Shown here one piece after another: positions 35,211 through 42,431 of a DNA stretch of 64,000 nucleotides (its first letter is position 1; each line of letters begins with the position of its first letter). The notes below the pieces were generated by a model. That model did not search any database. It was not told where the DNA came from and saw nothing but the letters and a program-made list of their open reading frames with translations. The translations under genes and the position numbers were made by a program. Where the stretch lies: positions 3,943,001 through 4,007,000 of the forward strand of contig NZ_CP053435.1 of assembly GCF_013127955.1 (NCBI RefSeq), read 5' to 3'. This stretch comes from Spirosoma taeanense (GTDB lineage Bacteria; Bacteroidota; Bacteroidia; Cytophagales; Spirosomataceae).

Positions 35211-35813
35211 TTAGCTGAACTTTGGAGCCAGTTCACTCAGGCGGTTAATGAACCGGATCAGTTCCGGCACATCCAACACATAATCGACCGGTGCACTCAG
35301 AATAGCCTGTTGGGGCATGAACCCGACCTGCGCGGTTTCGGGCTGCTGAGCCACAAGAACCCCACCGGCTTTCTTAATGGCTCTCAGCCCCGCGGTTCCG
35401 TCGGCATTGGCGCCCGACAGCAGAACACCAACCAACGCCGGGCCGTAGACATCGGCGGCCGACTCAAAGGTTACGTCAATCGACGGTCGGCTATAGTTAA
35501 CCTTTTCAGAATCGTCAAGCGAAAACGTGCCGTCCTGTTCGAGCAGCAGATGGTAATCGGCGGGTGCCAGATAGATATTCCCCGGCAGCATAGGGTCTTT
35601 GTCGTCGACTTCCCGGAGCGGAAGGTTTGTTTTGAAGCTGAGCAGATTCGCCAGCGTGGAGTCGGCCGTGTTTTTACGGTGTACGACAATAATCAAGGCG
35701 AACGAAAGCGGAGGACGTAAAGCAGGCAGCAATTGCAGTAATACGTCGATACTGCCGGTTGAGCCGCCAATCAATACAGCTTTATATTTCTCCATTAACC
35801 GATTTTCCGCCAT
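35211..35813 (-). CDS. Stand-alone CheB methylesterase domain
   Basis: The 200-residue protein is only the catalytic domain of CheB. The triad is visible as Ser in IGGSTGSID, His in VVHRKNTADS and Asp in GANADGTAGL. CheB removes methyl groups from chemoreceptor glutamates, normally under control of a receiver domain, which is missing here. In Cytophagales such orphan CheB proteins often occur with CheR and sensor kinases rather than chemotaxis operons. No CheR is visible in the window; a sensor kinase gene lies 168 bases upstream. Confidence 0.87.
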   Translation of the reverse strand: MAENRLMEKYKAVLIGGSTGSIDVLLQLLPALRPPLSFALIIVVHRKNTADSTLANLLSFKTNLPLREVDDKDPMLPGNIYLAPADYHLLLEQDGTFSLDDSEKVNYSRPSIDVTFESAADVYGPALVGVLLSGANADGTAGLRAIKKAGGVLVAQQPETAQVGFMPQQAILSAPVDYVLDVPELIRFINRLSELAPKFS

Positions 35814-35868
35814 ATTTTTCGTTAGCTACCTGTTTAAATCTGGATTGTGTGGGTGAAAATTTCAGCGT

Positions 35869-35893
35869 TTCCCTGGCGCTCGGCGCCAGGGAA
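35869..35893. terminator. Hairpin between sensor kinase and CheB genes
   Basis: A perfect 11-bp stem (35869-35879 with 35883-35893) with a 3-base loop lies downstream of the sensor kinase stop at 35981, on the minus strand. There is no T-run, so it may be a weak terminator. Confidence 0.45.
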
Positions 35894-35980
35894 CTGAGCG
35901 GCCCGAGACTTTCGTCGAACAGGCCAAGGACAGATCAGGTTCTGAAAACCTGCCGGATAATTATCAATCGTTTATTTACT

Positions 35981-37306
35981 TCATACAGATTGCTCAATCA
36001 GAGGCAGCGTAACCAGAAACTGCCCGTCGGCCTCCCAAATGACCGGCTTCTTCTGACCCAGCATCTGGTATTTGGCCAGAATATTGGATAACCCCACCCC
36101 GTTGGATGCGACCCGACTGGTCTTGCGCTGGATGTTATTGCGCACCAGCAGCCGGGCCTCAGCATCCGTCGCAATATCAATCTGGAGCGGCTGGTCGGGC
36201 AGTACCACATTGTGCTTTACGGCGTTTTCGACCAGCAGCTGCAGCGTCAGCGGGGGCAACTGGTAGTTCAGGTAGTGCTCATCGACCCGCAGAAAAAGCT
36301 GTACGCCATTCCCGTGGCGGGTCCGCAGAAGCTGGTAATAGGACTGAATAAAGGCCAGTTCGTCGGCGAGCTCGGTGAGGGGTTGCTCATTGGCACGCAG
36401 CAGATACCGATAAACCGAACTCAGTTCATCCAAGAAAACGTGGGCCTGTTCGGGGTCGTCTTCGATGAGTGAGTCGAGTACATTCAGGCTGTTAAACAGA
36501 AAATGCGGATTAACCTGCCCCTGCAACGCCCGGATGTGGGCCTCCGCTTTTTCCTGCTCCAGCCGCTGCACCGACAGTTCGGCCTCCAGGTGTTCGCGAT
36601 GACGCTGTTCGCGCTCGCGGTCCAGTTCCTGCTCCATCATGGCATGACGAACGGCAATCTGGCGCTGCTCGTAACTCAGGCCCAGCGAAAAGCAGATCAG
36701 TTCCAGAATGACGCCCAGCTGCAGATACGCCAGCGAAATGGTCCAGAGCGGTCCCGACAGATCGTCCATGGGCCGAACCAGCGACAGCCCCTGGCTAACT
36801 AGCGAACCGACCTGCACAAACAGCGTTCCGGCCAGAAAATACCGTGACAGCGTGTCCTTCAGCTTCACCAACTGAACGACCGCATAAAAGCCGCCGATAG
36901 CCAGCAGGGCTCGTACAACCCCGAAAGCGGCCTCGTATAGCCGGGGGTGCCAGTCGGGCAATACAAAACAAAGGATTACCTGAATGGCAATGTAAACCAG
37001 AATAATCCCTTTCGCGTAGGGAAACAGCCGATACAGCGCGGGCAGGCGCCGACGAAGCTCCAGAGCAGCATCGGCAAAATCGAAATAAACGTAGAAGGCC
37101 ATCATGGACGCCGTAGTCCGCACGAAATGAAACGCATTCGGCGAAAGCCAGTCCGGAAAGGTCTGCACCCGCAGTAGCCAGGCCAGCATATAGAGCGTAT
37201 ACAACCCATAGATGCGCGTCCGGTAGGTAATCCACTGAATAATGTTTAACAGCAGAATGGAGGCCACCATACCTGTGAAGACGAAACCCCACATCTGGAA
37301 GGTCAT
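35981..37306 (-). CDS. Membrane sensor histidine kinase (LytS type)
   Basis: The 441-residue protein has about seven membrane helices in residues 5-215, then a coiled coil (EQELDREREQRHREHLEAEL) and a His_kinase domain of the LytS/YehU type with the phospho-accepting block NPHFLFNSLN, an N box (LLVENAVKHN) and a G box (NGVGLSNIL). It probably phosphorylates a LytTR-type regulator, but none is adjacent. A -7-like box TAGATTCG lies at 37341-37334 on the minus strand. Confidence 0.9.
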   Translation of the reverse strand: MTFQMWGFVFTGMVASILLLNIIQWITYRTRIYGLYTLYMLAWLLRVQTFPDWLSPNAFHFVRTTASMMAFYVYFDFADAALELRRRLPALYRLFPYAKGIILVYIAIQVILCFVLPDWHPRLYEAAFGVVRALLAIGGFYAVVQLVKLKDTLSRYFLAGTLFVQVGSLVSQGLSLVRPMDDLSGPLWTISLAYLQLGVILELICFSLGLSYEQRQIAVRHAMMEQELDREREQRHREHLEAELSVQRLEQEKAEAHIRALQGQVNPHFLFNSLNVLDSLIEDDPEQAHVFLDELSSVYRYLLRANEQPLTELADELAFIQSYYQLLRTRHGNGVQLFLRVDEHYLNYQLPPLTLQLLVENAVKHNVVLPDQPLQIDIATDAEARLLVRNNIQRKTSRVASNGVGLSNILAKYQMLGQKKPVIWEADGQFLVTLPLIEQSV

Positions 37307-37333
37307 AACGATACTGAGCTTAGGAATCCGAAA

Positions 37334-37341
37334 CGAATCTA
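37334..37341 (-). promoter_or_regulatory. Putative -7 box for the sensor kinase gene
   Basis: The minus strand reads TAGATTCG, a one-base variant of TAnnTTTG, 27 bases before the ATG at 37306. Confidence 0.3.
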
Positions 37342-37402
37342 GCGAAAACCTCTTACTTCAACCACAAGCTCGACTGCCTATTATATGTAAGGCTGCTGGC
37401 TC

Positions 37403-38731
37403 TTATTTCTTTCCACCCCGCTTGATCGGCCGACCGTATTTAGCCCATTTTTCGGCTGCGTGATCCCGACGCACATTTACCTTCTGGTTCTTGGCGATCT
37501 TTTCGTGAAAAGCCGGGCCTACCTCCTCCCGTTTAGGGACTTTTACGGTCGGGATTTTCATGTGTACCTTCGGCTTCTCATCCTCGGTCAGTTCCTCCGA
37601 AATAACCAGATTCTCAGGCAAAGGCAGCATGGGAATCGAATAATTCATCAGCTGCTCGATGGCCGCCTGATTTTCCTGCTCTTTCCCGGTAATGAACGTA
37701 ATGGCGATACCCTGCCGGTCGGCCCGCCCGGTTCGACCAATGCGATGGATATAGATCTCGGGCACGTCGGGCGTATCGAAATTGATGACATGCGATACTT
37801 CGGCTACGTCCAGTCCCCGCGCAATAATGTCGGTGGCAATCAGGATGCGAGACGTACCGTCCTGAAACCGATTGACGGCTTCGAAGCGGTGGTTCTGCGC
37901 CTTGTTGGAGTGGATAACGCCAACCTGATCCGGAAAGTCAGCGGCCAGCTGCTCATATAACTGGTCGGCCAGTTGTTTGGTCGCCACGAATACCAGCACC
38001 TTCGTCATGTCGGCGTTCCGGTTGAGCAGCAGTTCGAGCAGGTTTACTTTCGTGTAGAAATTCGGGACGGCATAGGCCGACTGGGCGATGTTCTCCAGCG
38101 GGGTTCCGACGGGGGCGGCCTCAACCCGAACCGGATTCGCAAAATACGTATCGATGATCTGCTCGACCTCGTCGGTCAGCGTGGCCGAAAACAGCAGGTT
38201 CTGCCGCCGGGGCGGCAACAGATCGAGAATCATCTTCAACTGAGTCCGGAAACCCAGATTCAGCATTTCGTCCACTTCGTCGATGACAAGTTTCTTGATA
38301 GCCTTTGTCTTCATAGCTCCGCTCGACAGCAGATCGACCAGCCGACCGGGCGTAGCAACCACAATGTCGGCCCCCTGCTGAACCTCAGCCACCTGCGGTT
38401 TCAGGTTGACACCACCATATAGCCCCACCACCGCCAGATTCATATAGGTTGTCAGACTTTTGACCGTTTCGACCACCTGCACGACCAGTTCACGCGTGGG
38501 TACAAGGACTAAAATCTGGGGGAGCTTCTCGCTGGCAAACTGGTACTGTCGCAGACAGGGCAGCAGATACGCCAGGGTTTTGCCCGTTCCGGTCTGCGCA
38601 ATGCCGCACACATCCCGCCCCGACATAACCACCGAAAACACGTTCTGCTGAATGAGCGTGGGGGTCGTATAGCCCAGATCAGTCAGGGCATTGATCAGCG
38701 GTTTATTCAAATTCAGTTCTTCAAACGTCAT
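37403..38731 (-). CDS. DEAD-box-family RNA helicase with DEVD motif II
   Basis: The 442-residue protein has the Q motif (YTTPTLIQQNVF), AQTGTGKT, PTREL, TPGR, a variant motif II DEVD, SAT, ATDIIARGLD and HRIGRTGR, followed by a lysine-rich tail of about 75 residues (for example KRGGKK at the end) that may bind RNA. The start at 38731 excludes five residues read from an upstream TTG. Two -7-like boxes lie directly upstream. It likely acts in RNA remodelling or cold tolerance. Confidence 0.92.
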   Translation of the reverse strand: MTFEELNLNKPLINALTDLGYTTPTLIQQNVFSVVMSGRDVCGIAQTGTGKTLAYLLPCLRQYQFASEKLPQILVLVPTRELVVQVVETVKSLTTYMNLAVVGLYGGVNLKPQVAEVQQGADIVVATPGRLVDLLSSGAMKTKAIKKLVIDEVDEMLNLGFRTQLKMILDLLPPRRQNLLFSATLTDEVEQIIDTYFANPVRVEAAPVGTPLENIAQSAYAVPNFYTKVNLLELLLNRNADMTKVLVFVATKQLADQLYEQLAADFPDQVGVIHSNKAQNHRFEAVNRFQDGTSRILIATDIIARGLDVAEVSHVINFDTPDVPEIYIHRIGRTGRADRQGIAITFITGKEQENQAAIEQLMNYSIPMLPLPENLVISEELTEDEKPKVHMKIPTVKVPKREEVGPAFHEKIAKNQKVNVRRDHAAEKWAKYGRPIKRGGKK

Positions 38732-38747
38732 AGCAAGGCTGTTCAAA

Positions 38748-38763
38748 CGAAACTACGAAGGTA
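38748..38763 (-). promoter_or_regulatory. Two overlapping-type -7 boxes before the helicase gene
   Basis: The minus strand carries TACCTTCG (38763-38756) directly followed by TAGTTTCG (38755-38748), both one base from TAnnTTTG, 16-32 bases upstream of the ATG at 38731. Confidence 0.3.
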
Positions 38764-38927
38764 CGGCGAATTAACAGAACCTCTCATCATCAGCGGTTAA
38801 GTCCAGACGTTTGTCAATAAACGTGCTCTATCAAGCATGTTTGACTGCTGTCTTTATACAGTAACCGGATTGGCGAATTAACGTTGACCGATTATCTTTC
38901 AACAACAAACTAATCACGCGTACAGAT

Positions 38928-39251
38928 ATGGATGCCCGCCCACGAAAAGTCGCTGATGATGTCAAACAAGCTATGCAATCACTTTATGGTCATCGTCTCG
39001 ACCGCGTTGTCCTGTTTGGCTCCCATGCTCGGGGTGATTATCGCGCCGACTCAGACATTGACTTCCTCGTTGTTCTCAATGATGAACGAATCTCGCGCTT
39101 AGAGGAAATCAATCGATTTTTAAGTGCACAATCGGAGATCAGTCTGAAGCATGACATAACCCTATCCATTTTACCTGTCAGCCGCAAGAAATATATAGAA
39201 TCTGCAATGCCAGTTTACTACTTTGCACGTATGGAGGGAATTACACTATGA
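38928..39251 (+). CDS. MNT-type nucleotidyltransferase (antitoxin of a MNT/HEPN module)
   Basis: The 107-residue protein has the minimal nucleotidyltransferase motif GSHARGDYRADSDIDFLV, with the two catalytic aspartates in DIDF and a third acidic position (HDITLSI). In related modules the enzyme adds AMP to a HEPN toxin and blocks it. Its stop overlaps the start of the HEPN reading frame in an ATGA junction. The partner is broken, as described in the next entry, while this gene appears intact. Confidence 0.85.
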   Translation: MDARPRKVADDVKQAMQSLYGHRLDRVVLFGSHARGDYRADSDIDFLVVLNDERISRLEEINRFLSAQSEISLKHDITLSILPVSRKKYIESAMPVYYFARMEGITL

Positions 39252-39645
39252 AGGAGATTAGCCGACCGGTTTGGGAACGTGCCCTTGAAAGTTTAGTGAT
39301 GCAGCCGCCAACTAGCAGGATGATCGGTATCTCGTCACAATAAACCGAAGCTATTATGCTGTTTTCTATGTCCTTATCACGCTGCTTTACGAAAAAGAAT
39401 ATTTATATACCAAAAGCCATTCGGGTGCACATGCCAAGTTTCGAGAGCTATATGTCAAAACCGGCTTACTCCCCAAAGAAGTGAGTTATTGGTTAGATAA
39501 AACCTGGGAACTTCGACAGGCTGGTGATTATGATTTTGAAGACAGGGTCACGACAGAGGAAGCGGCTGAAGCGCTTGAAAGTGCCCAGCAATTTATCAGA
39601 GCGGTTGCCGATTATCTGCAAGACAACGAATTATTTAATCCTTAG
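39248..39645 (+). pseudogene. HEPN-domain gene, disrupted by a frameshift and a stop codon
   Basis: The start MKEISRPVWERALESL matches the HEPN family, but the frame then fails: one base is missing after the TTA codon at 39293-39295. In the restored frame there is also a TAG at 39313-39315 where a leucine TTG is likely. From 39316 the frame is open and gives family sequence (NRSYYAVFYVL, EVSYWLDKTWELRQAGDYDF) to 39645. Two independent lesions make a sequencing artefact less likely for at least one of them. It once encoded the probable partner of the preceding MNT gene. Confidence 0.82.
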
Positions 39646-39667
39646 TAATACCCCAATCTCCCTCTTC

Positions 39668-39965
39668 TTAAGCTACCTGAACGTTTACCCCGTAATAGTC
39701 AATGGTTGGCTGTCCGGCGAAATAGTTGCCCATGTTTTTAAGGAACATCCTGCAGAAAACCGTTGCTTTCGGCGGCCTGCCGATGCTGCTCAGTCTCCCA
39801 CAGCGTTACCATCAGGCCTTTACCGGTTGAGGAGTCGGTGAGGAAACGGCTGTTTTTAAAACCGTCCTGCTGTTTGAGTGCTGGCCCGACCGAATCGCGG
39901 AAATAATCGATGGCGTCGGTTACGTGTTCGGGCTTTAGAGGGACCTGGATGATTCGGGCGTACAT
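39668..39965 (-). pseudogene. Antibiotic-biosynthesis-monooxygenase-like gene, frameshifted near its end
   Basis: The first 75 codons (39965 to 39738) encode a dimeric alpha-beta barrel protein (IIQVPLKPEHVTDAIDYF, GKGLMVTLWETEQHRQAAE) but stop early after FLQDVP. In the neighbouring frame the minus strand continues with FLKNMGNYFAGQPTIDYYG and ends at 39668, which looks like the true C-terminus. The total span is one base more than a multiple of three, so an inserted base near 39742-39755 is the simplest reading. The family includes small heme-free monooxygenases; function here is unknown. Confidence 0.65.
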
Positions 39966-40130
39966 TGGGCGGCAAAGGTTTACGGGTCAACCTGATCAGG
40001 AGCAGAGCGTATGATCGCTGGGCAAAAGAATGAATAATACCTGCTCTATCAACCAGAACAACCGGACTCTTATTTAAAGGATAGAACCGAACTTGCCACC
40101 TATCGTATCAGGTTCCGGGCAGGTAAAAGA

Positions 40131-40158
40131 TTGTATCCGGACTTTCGGCGTACTTTTG
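40131..40158 (+). promoter_or_regulatory. Promoter adjoining the start codon of the helicase gene
   Basis: TACTTTTG (40151-40158) is an exact TAnnTTTG box, and a TTG lies 17 bases upstream (40131-40133). The box ends only four bases before the ATG at 40163, so transcription would begin at or near the start codon and the mRNA may be leaderless. Confidence 0.5.
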
Positions 40159-40162
40159 TCAA

Positions 40163-41485
40163 ATGATAACGCCCGAACAACAGGACCAGATTCTCGCCAA
40201 CCTGGGGATTGCCGCTCTTAACCCCATGCAGGAAGCTGCGCAATCGGCCATTTTGCAGGATACCGACCTGTTTTTGATTGCACCCACCGGCTCCGGCAAA
40301 ACTCTGGGTTTTCTTTTGCCTGTTCTGCAACTGCTTACTCCTGAACAAAACGCCGTGCAGTGCCTGATACTAACACCGTCGCGGGAGCTGGCTCTGCAGA
40401 TTGAGCAGGTCTGGAAAAAGATGGCGACGGGCTACAAGGTCAACGTGTGCTACGGTGGGCATTCGATGGAAACCGAAATCAAAAACCTGAGCAATCCACC
40501 TGCGCTGCTGATTGGAACGCCCGGCCGCATCACCGATCACATCAGCCGCCAGACATTCGCCCTCGATGGCATCCATACGTTGGTGCTCGACGAGTTCGAC
40601 AAGTCGCTGACGCTGGGTTTTCACGAGGAAATGGCGTTCATTATTGAGCAGTTACAAAACCTCAGCAAGCGGGTGCTGGTATCGGCTACGGCAGGCATTT
40701 CCATTCCTGAGTTTATCCGGCTCAATAGGCCTGTCCGGCTGGTATTTAACGCCAGCGACGACGCGCCGGGCGGGCTGACCCTGAAGCTGGTTCATTCGGA
40801 AGCGAAGGATAAAATCGACACGCTGATTCAGTTGCTGTGTTCGCTGCATTCGGAACCGGCGCTGATCTTCTGCAACCACCGCGATGCCGCTGAGCGCACC
40901 AGTACGCTGCTGGGTGAACACGGCATTCATTCGCTTGTCTATCATGGGGGACTGGAGCAGGATGCCCGCGAACGCGCGCTGATTCAGTTTCGCAACGGCA
41001 GTGTTCGCTACCTGATTACGACCGATCTGGCGGCCCGCGGCCTGGATATTCCCGAAATGAAGCACGTCATTCATTACCACCTGCCGGCTCACGAACACGA
41101 GTTTACGCACCGTAACGGCCGCACCGCCCGCATGCAGGCGTCCGGCACGGCTTACGTCATCCTGCACGCAACCGACCCTCGCCCACATTGGCTGCCGGAC
41201 TCCCTCGATAAACTGCTCCTGCCCAGCGACCAGCCCCTGCCTGAACCACCTGAATTTCAGACGCTGTACATCAGTGGCGGCCGAAAAAACAAGCTGAATA
41301 AAGTAGATATCGTCGGGTTCCTCTCCCAAAAGGGTAAACTCGGCCCCGGCGATCTCGGCCTGATTGAAGTCAAGGATTTTATGTCCTTTGCCGCCGTCAA
41401 AACAGGTAAAGTCCCGGCATTGCTGACGCAAATCCGGGATGAGAAAATGAAAGGTAAAAAGTATAAAATTGAAGTGGCCCGGTGA
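40163..41485 (+). CDS. DEAD-box-like RNA helicase with DEFD motif II
   Basis: The 440-residue protein has both RecA-like domains, but several motifs deviate: motif II is DEFD instead of DEAD, motif Ia is TPSREL, and motif VI is HRNGRTAR instead of HRIGRTGR. The ATP-binding loop APTGSGKT is normal, as is ATAG in place of SAT with a preceding Ser. The C-terminal 90 residues have a conserved-looking block VDIVGFLSQKGKL and KDFMSFAAV. This is a divergent subgroup seen in Bacteroidota. A DUF3820 gene lies 50 bases downstream on the same strand. Confidence 0.9.
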   Translation: MITPEQQDQILANLGIAALNPMQEAAQSAILQDTDLFLIAPTGSGKTLGFLLPVLQLLTPEQNAVQCLILTPSRELALQIEQVWKKMATGYKVNVCYGGHSMETEIKNLSNPPALLIGTPGRITDHISRQTFALDGIHTLVLDEFDKSLTLGFHEEMAFIIEQLQNLSKRVLVSATAGISIPEFIRLNRPVRLVFNASDDAPGGLTLKLVHSEAKDKIDTLIQLLCSLHSEPALIFCNHRDAAERTSTLLGEHGIHSLVYHGGLEQDARERALIQFRNGSVRYLITTDLAARGLDIPEMKHVIHYHLPAHEHEFTHRNGRTARMQASGTAYVILHATDPRPHWLPDSLDKLLLPSDQPLPEPPEFQTLYISGGRKNKLNKVDIVGFLSQKGKLGPGDLGLIEVKDFMSFAAVKTGKVPALLTQIRDEKMKGKKYKIEVAR

Positions 41486-41535
41486 ACTGTCAGCCAAACA
41501 GACTTACCCGTACTCAGCACTGAATCCTCTTCCTC

Positions 41536-41775
41536 ATGGCCGAAGAATTACCCCTGGGCAATCCTGCCTTACTGACCGAGTTAATCCAATATTCAATGCC
41601 GTTTGGCAAGTACAAAGACCGTCTGCTTACCGAACTCCCGATTTCGTATCTGGAATGGTTTGCACAAAAAGGCTTTCCGCCGGGCAAGCTGGGTATGCTG
41701 CTGCAAACGCTCTACGAAATCCGGCTGAACGGACTCGACTATCTGCTCGACACCTTAAGAAAGCAGCAGCGGTAA
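41536..41775 (+). CDS. DUF3820-family small protein
   Basis: The 79-residue protein has the family core MPFGKYKDRLLTELPISYLEWF followed by a helical second half. The domain also occurs at the C-terminus of exodeoxyribonuclease X-like proteins, which suggests nucleic-acid binding, though its role is not known. It sits directly after the DEFD helicase gene and is closed by a strong hairpin, so the two probably form one transcript. Confidence 0.85.
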   Translation: MAEELPLGNPALLTELIQYSMPFGKYKDRLLTELPISYLEWFAQKGFPPGKLGMLLQTLYEIRLNGLDYLLDTLRKQQR

Positions 41776-41798
41776 GCCCCAATGGGCTTACCGCTGCT
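41765..41798. terminator. Hairpin terminator after the DUF3820 gene
   Basis: A perfect 15-bp stem (41765-41779 with 41784-41798) with a 4-base loop is followed by TT. It overlaps the last codons of the DUF3820 gene and also lies 27 bases beyond the stop of the convergent gene at 41825. Confidence 0.7.
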
Positions 41799-41824
41799 TT
41801 TACGTCAACGTTGTACGTTAAGTC

Positions 41825-42238
41825 TTACTCCTCAGCGGAGCCGTATTTGGCTTCACGAATCGCCATCCACTCGCGGGCGGTGCCCCCGGCCGAGAAATGA
41901 TCATCCTCGTCCTGAATCTCCTGATCCCAGCTGAACTCGGTCGTAAACTGCCCCTGCACGGTCAGATCCATTTGCAGGTAGTTCGCCCTGGGGTTGCCTT
42001 CGTTCTTATGCCGCAGGTATAACTCCAGAACGGCCTCAGTTACCTCGTCCGGGAAGTCGGTGTTGAGCGGTTCGGCCTCGCCCGTTGGCGTCAGATACGT
42101 ACCATCGAATTCAATATCCTGTCCGTCGGTCAGAATCTGAACATTCAGGCGGGCAATCGTCCACTCGTCGGGAATAGCCCGACTAATCGCATCCGTGAGT
42201 ACGTCAAAAATTTCGTTGGTTGTCATTCGGCCAGGCAT
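41825..42238 (-). CDS. Acidic cytoplasmic protein of unknown function
   Basis: The 137-residue protein is acidic and has no signal peptide or membrane segment. It opens with a helix (EIFDVLTDAISRAIPDEW) followed by beta strands with spaced acidic residues (GQDIEFDGTYL), and ends in an aromatic-acidic motif (EFSWDQEIQDEDDHF). The layout faintly recalls the YezG/DUF600 immunity family, but I would not assign it. A second in-frame ATG four codons on is an alternative start. Confidence 0.6.
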   Translation of the reverse strand: MPGRMTTNEIFDVLTDAISRAIPDEWTIARLNVQILTDGQDIEFDGTYLTPTGEAEPLNTDFPDEVTEAVLELYLRHKNEGNPRANYLQMDLTVQGQFTTEFSWDQEIQDEDDHFSAGGTAREWMAIREAKYGSAEE

Positions 42239-42431
42239 TTAACCTCTTACTGATATGTTCAATAACCTGTTTAAGCGAGTTTCGGGTTCATACTGGCGAG
42301 TTTATTCCTTCTCGGTTGGGTATGTGATTGGTAGGCAATTCAGGCTCAAAACCGAAGATCGTTATCCGCTGCTGGATACTTACGTCCGATCAAACCATAC
42401 GGGTTGTGTAGCGATTCGGTAATTCGTAATT

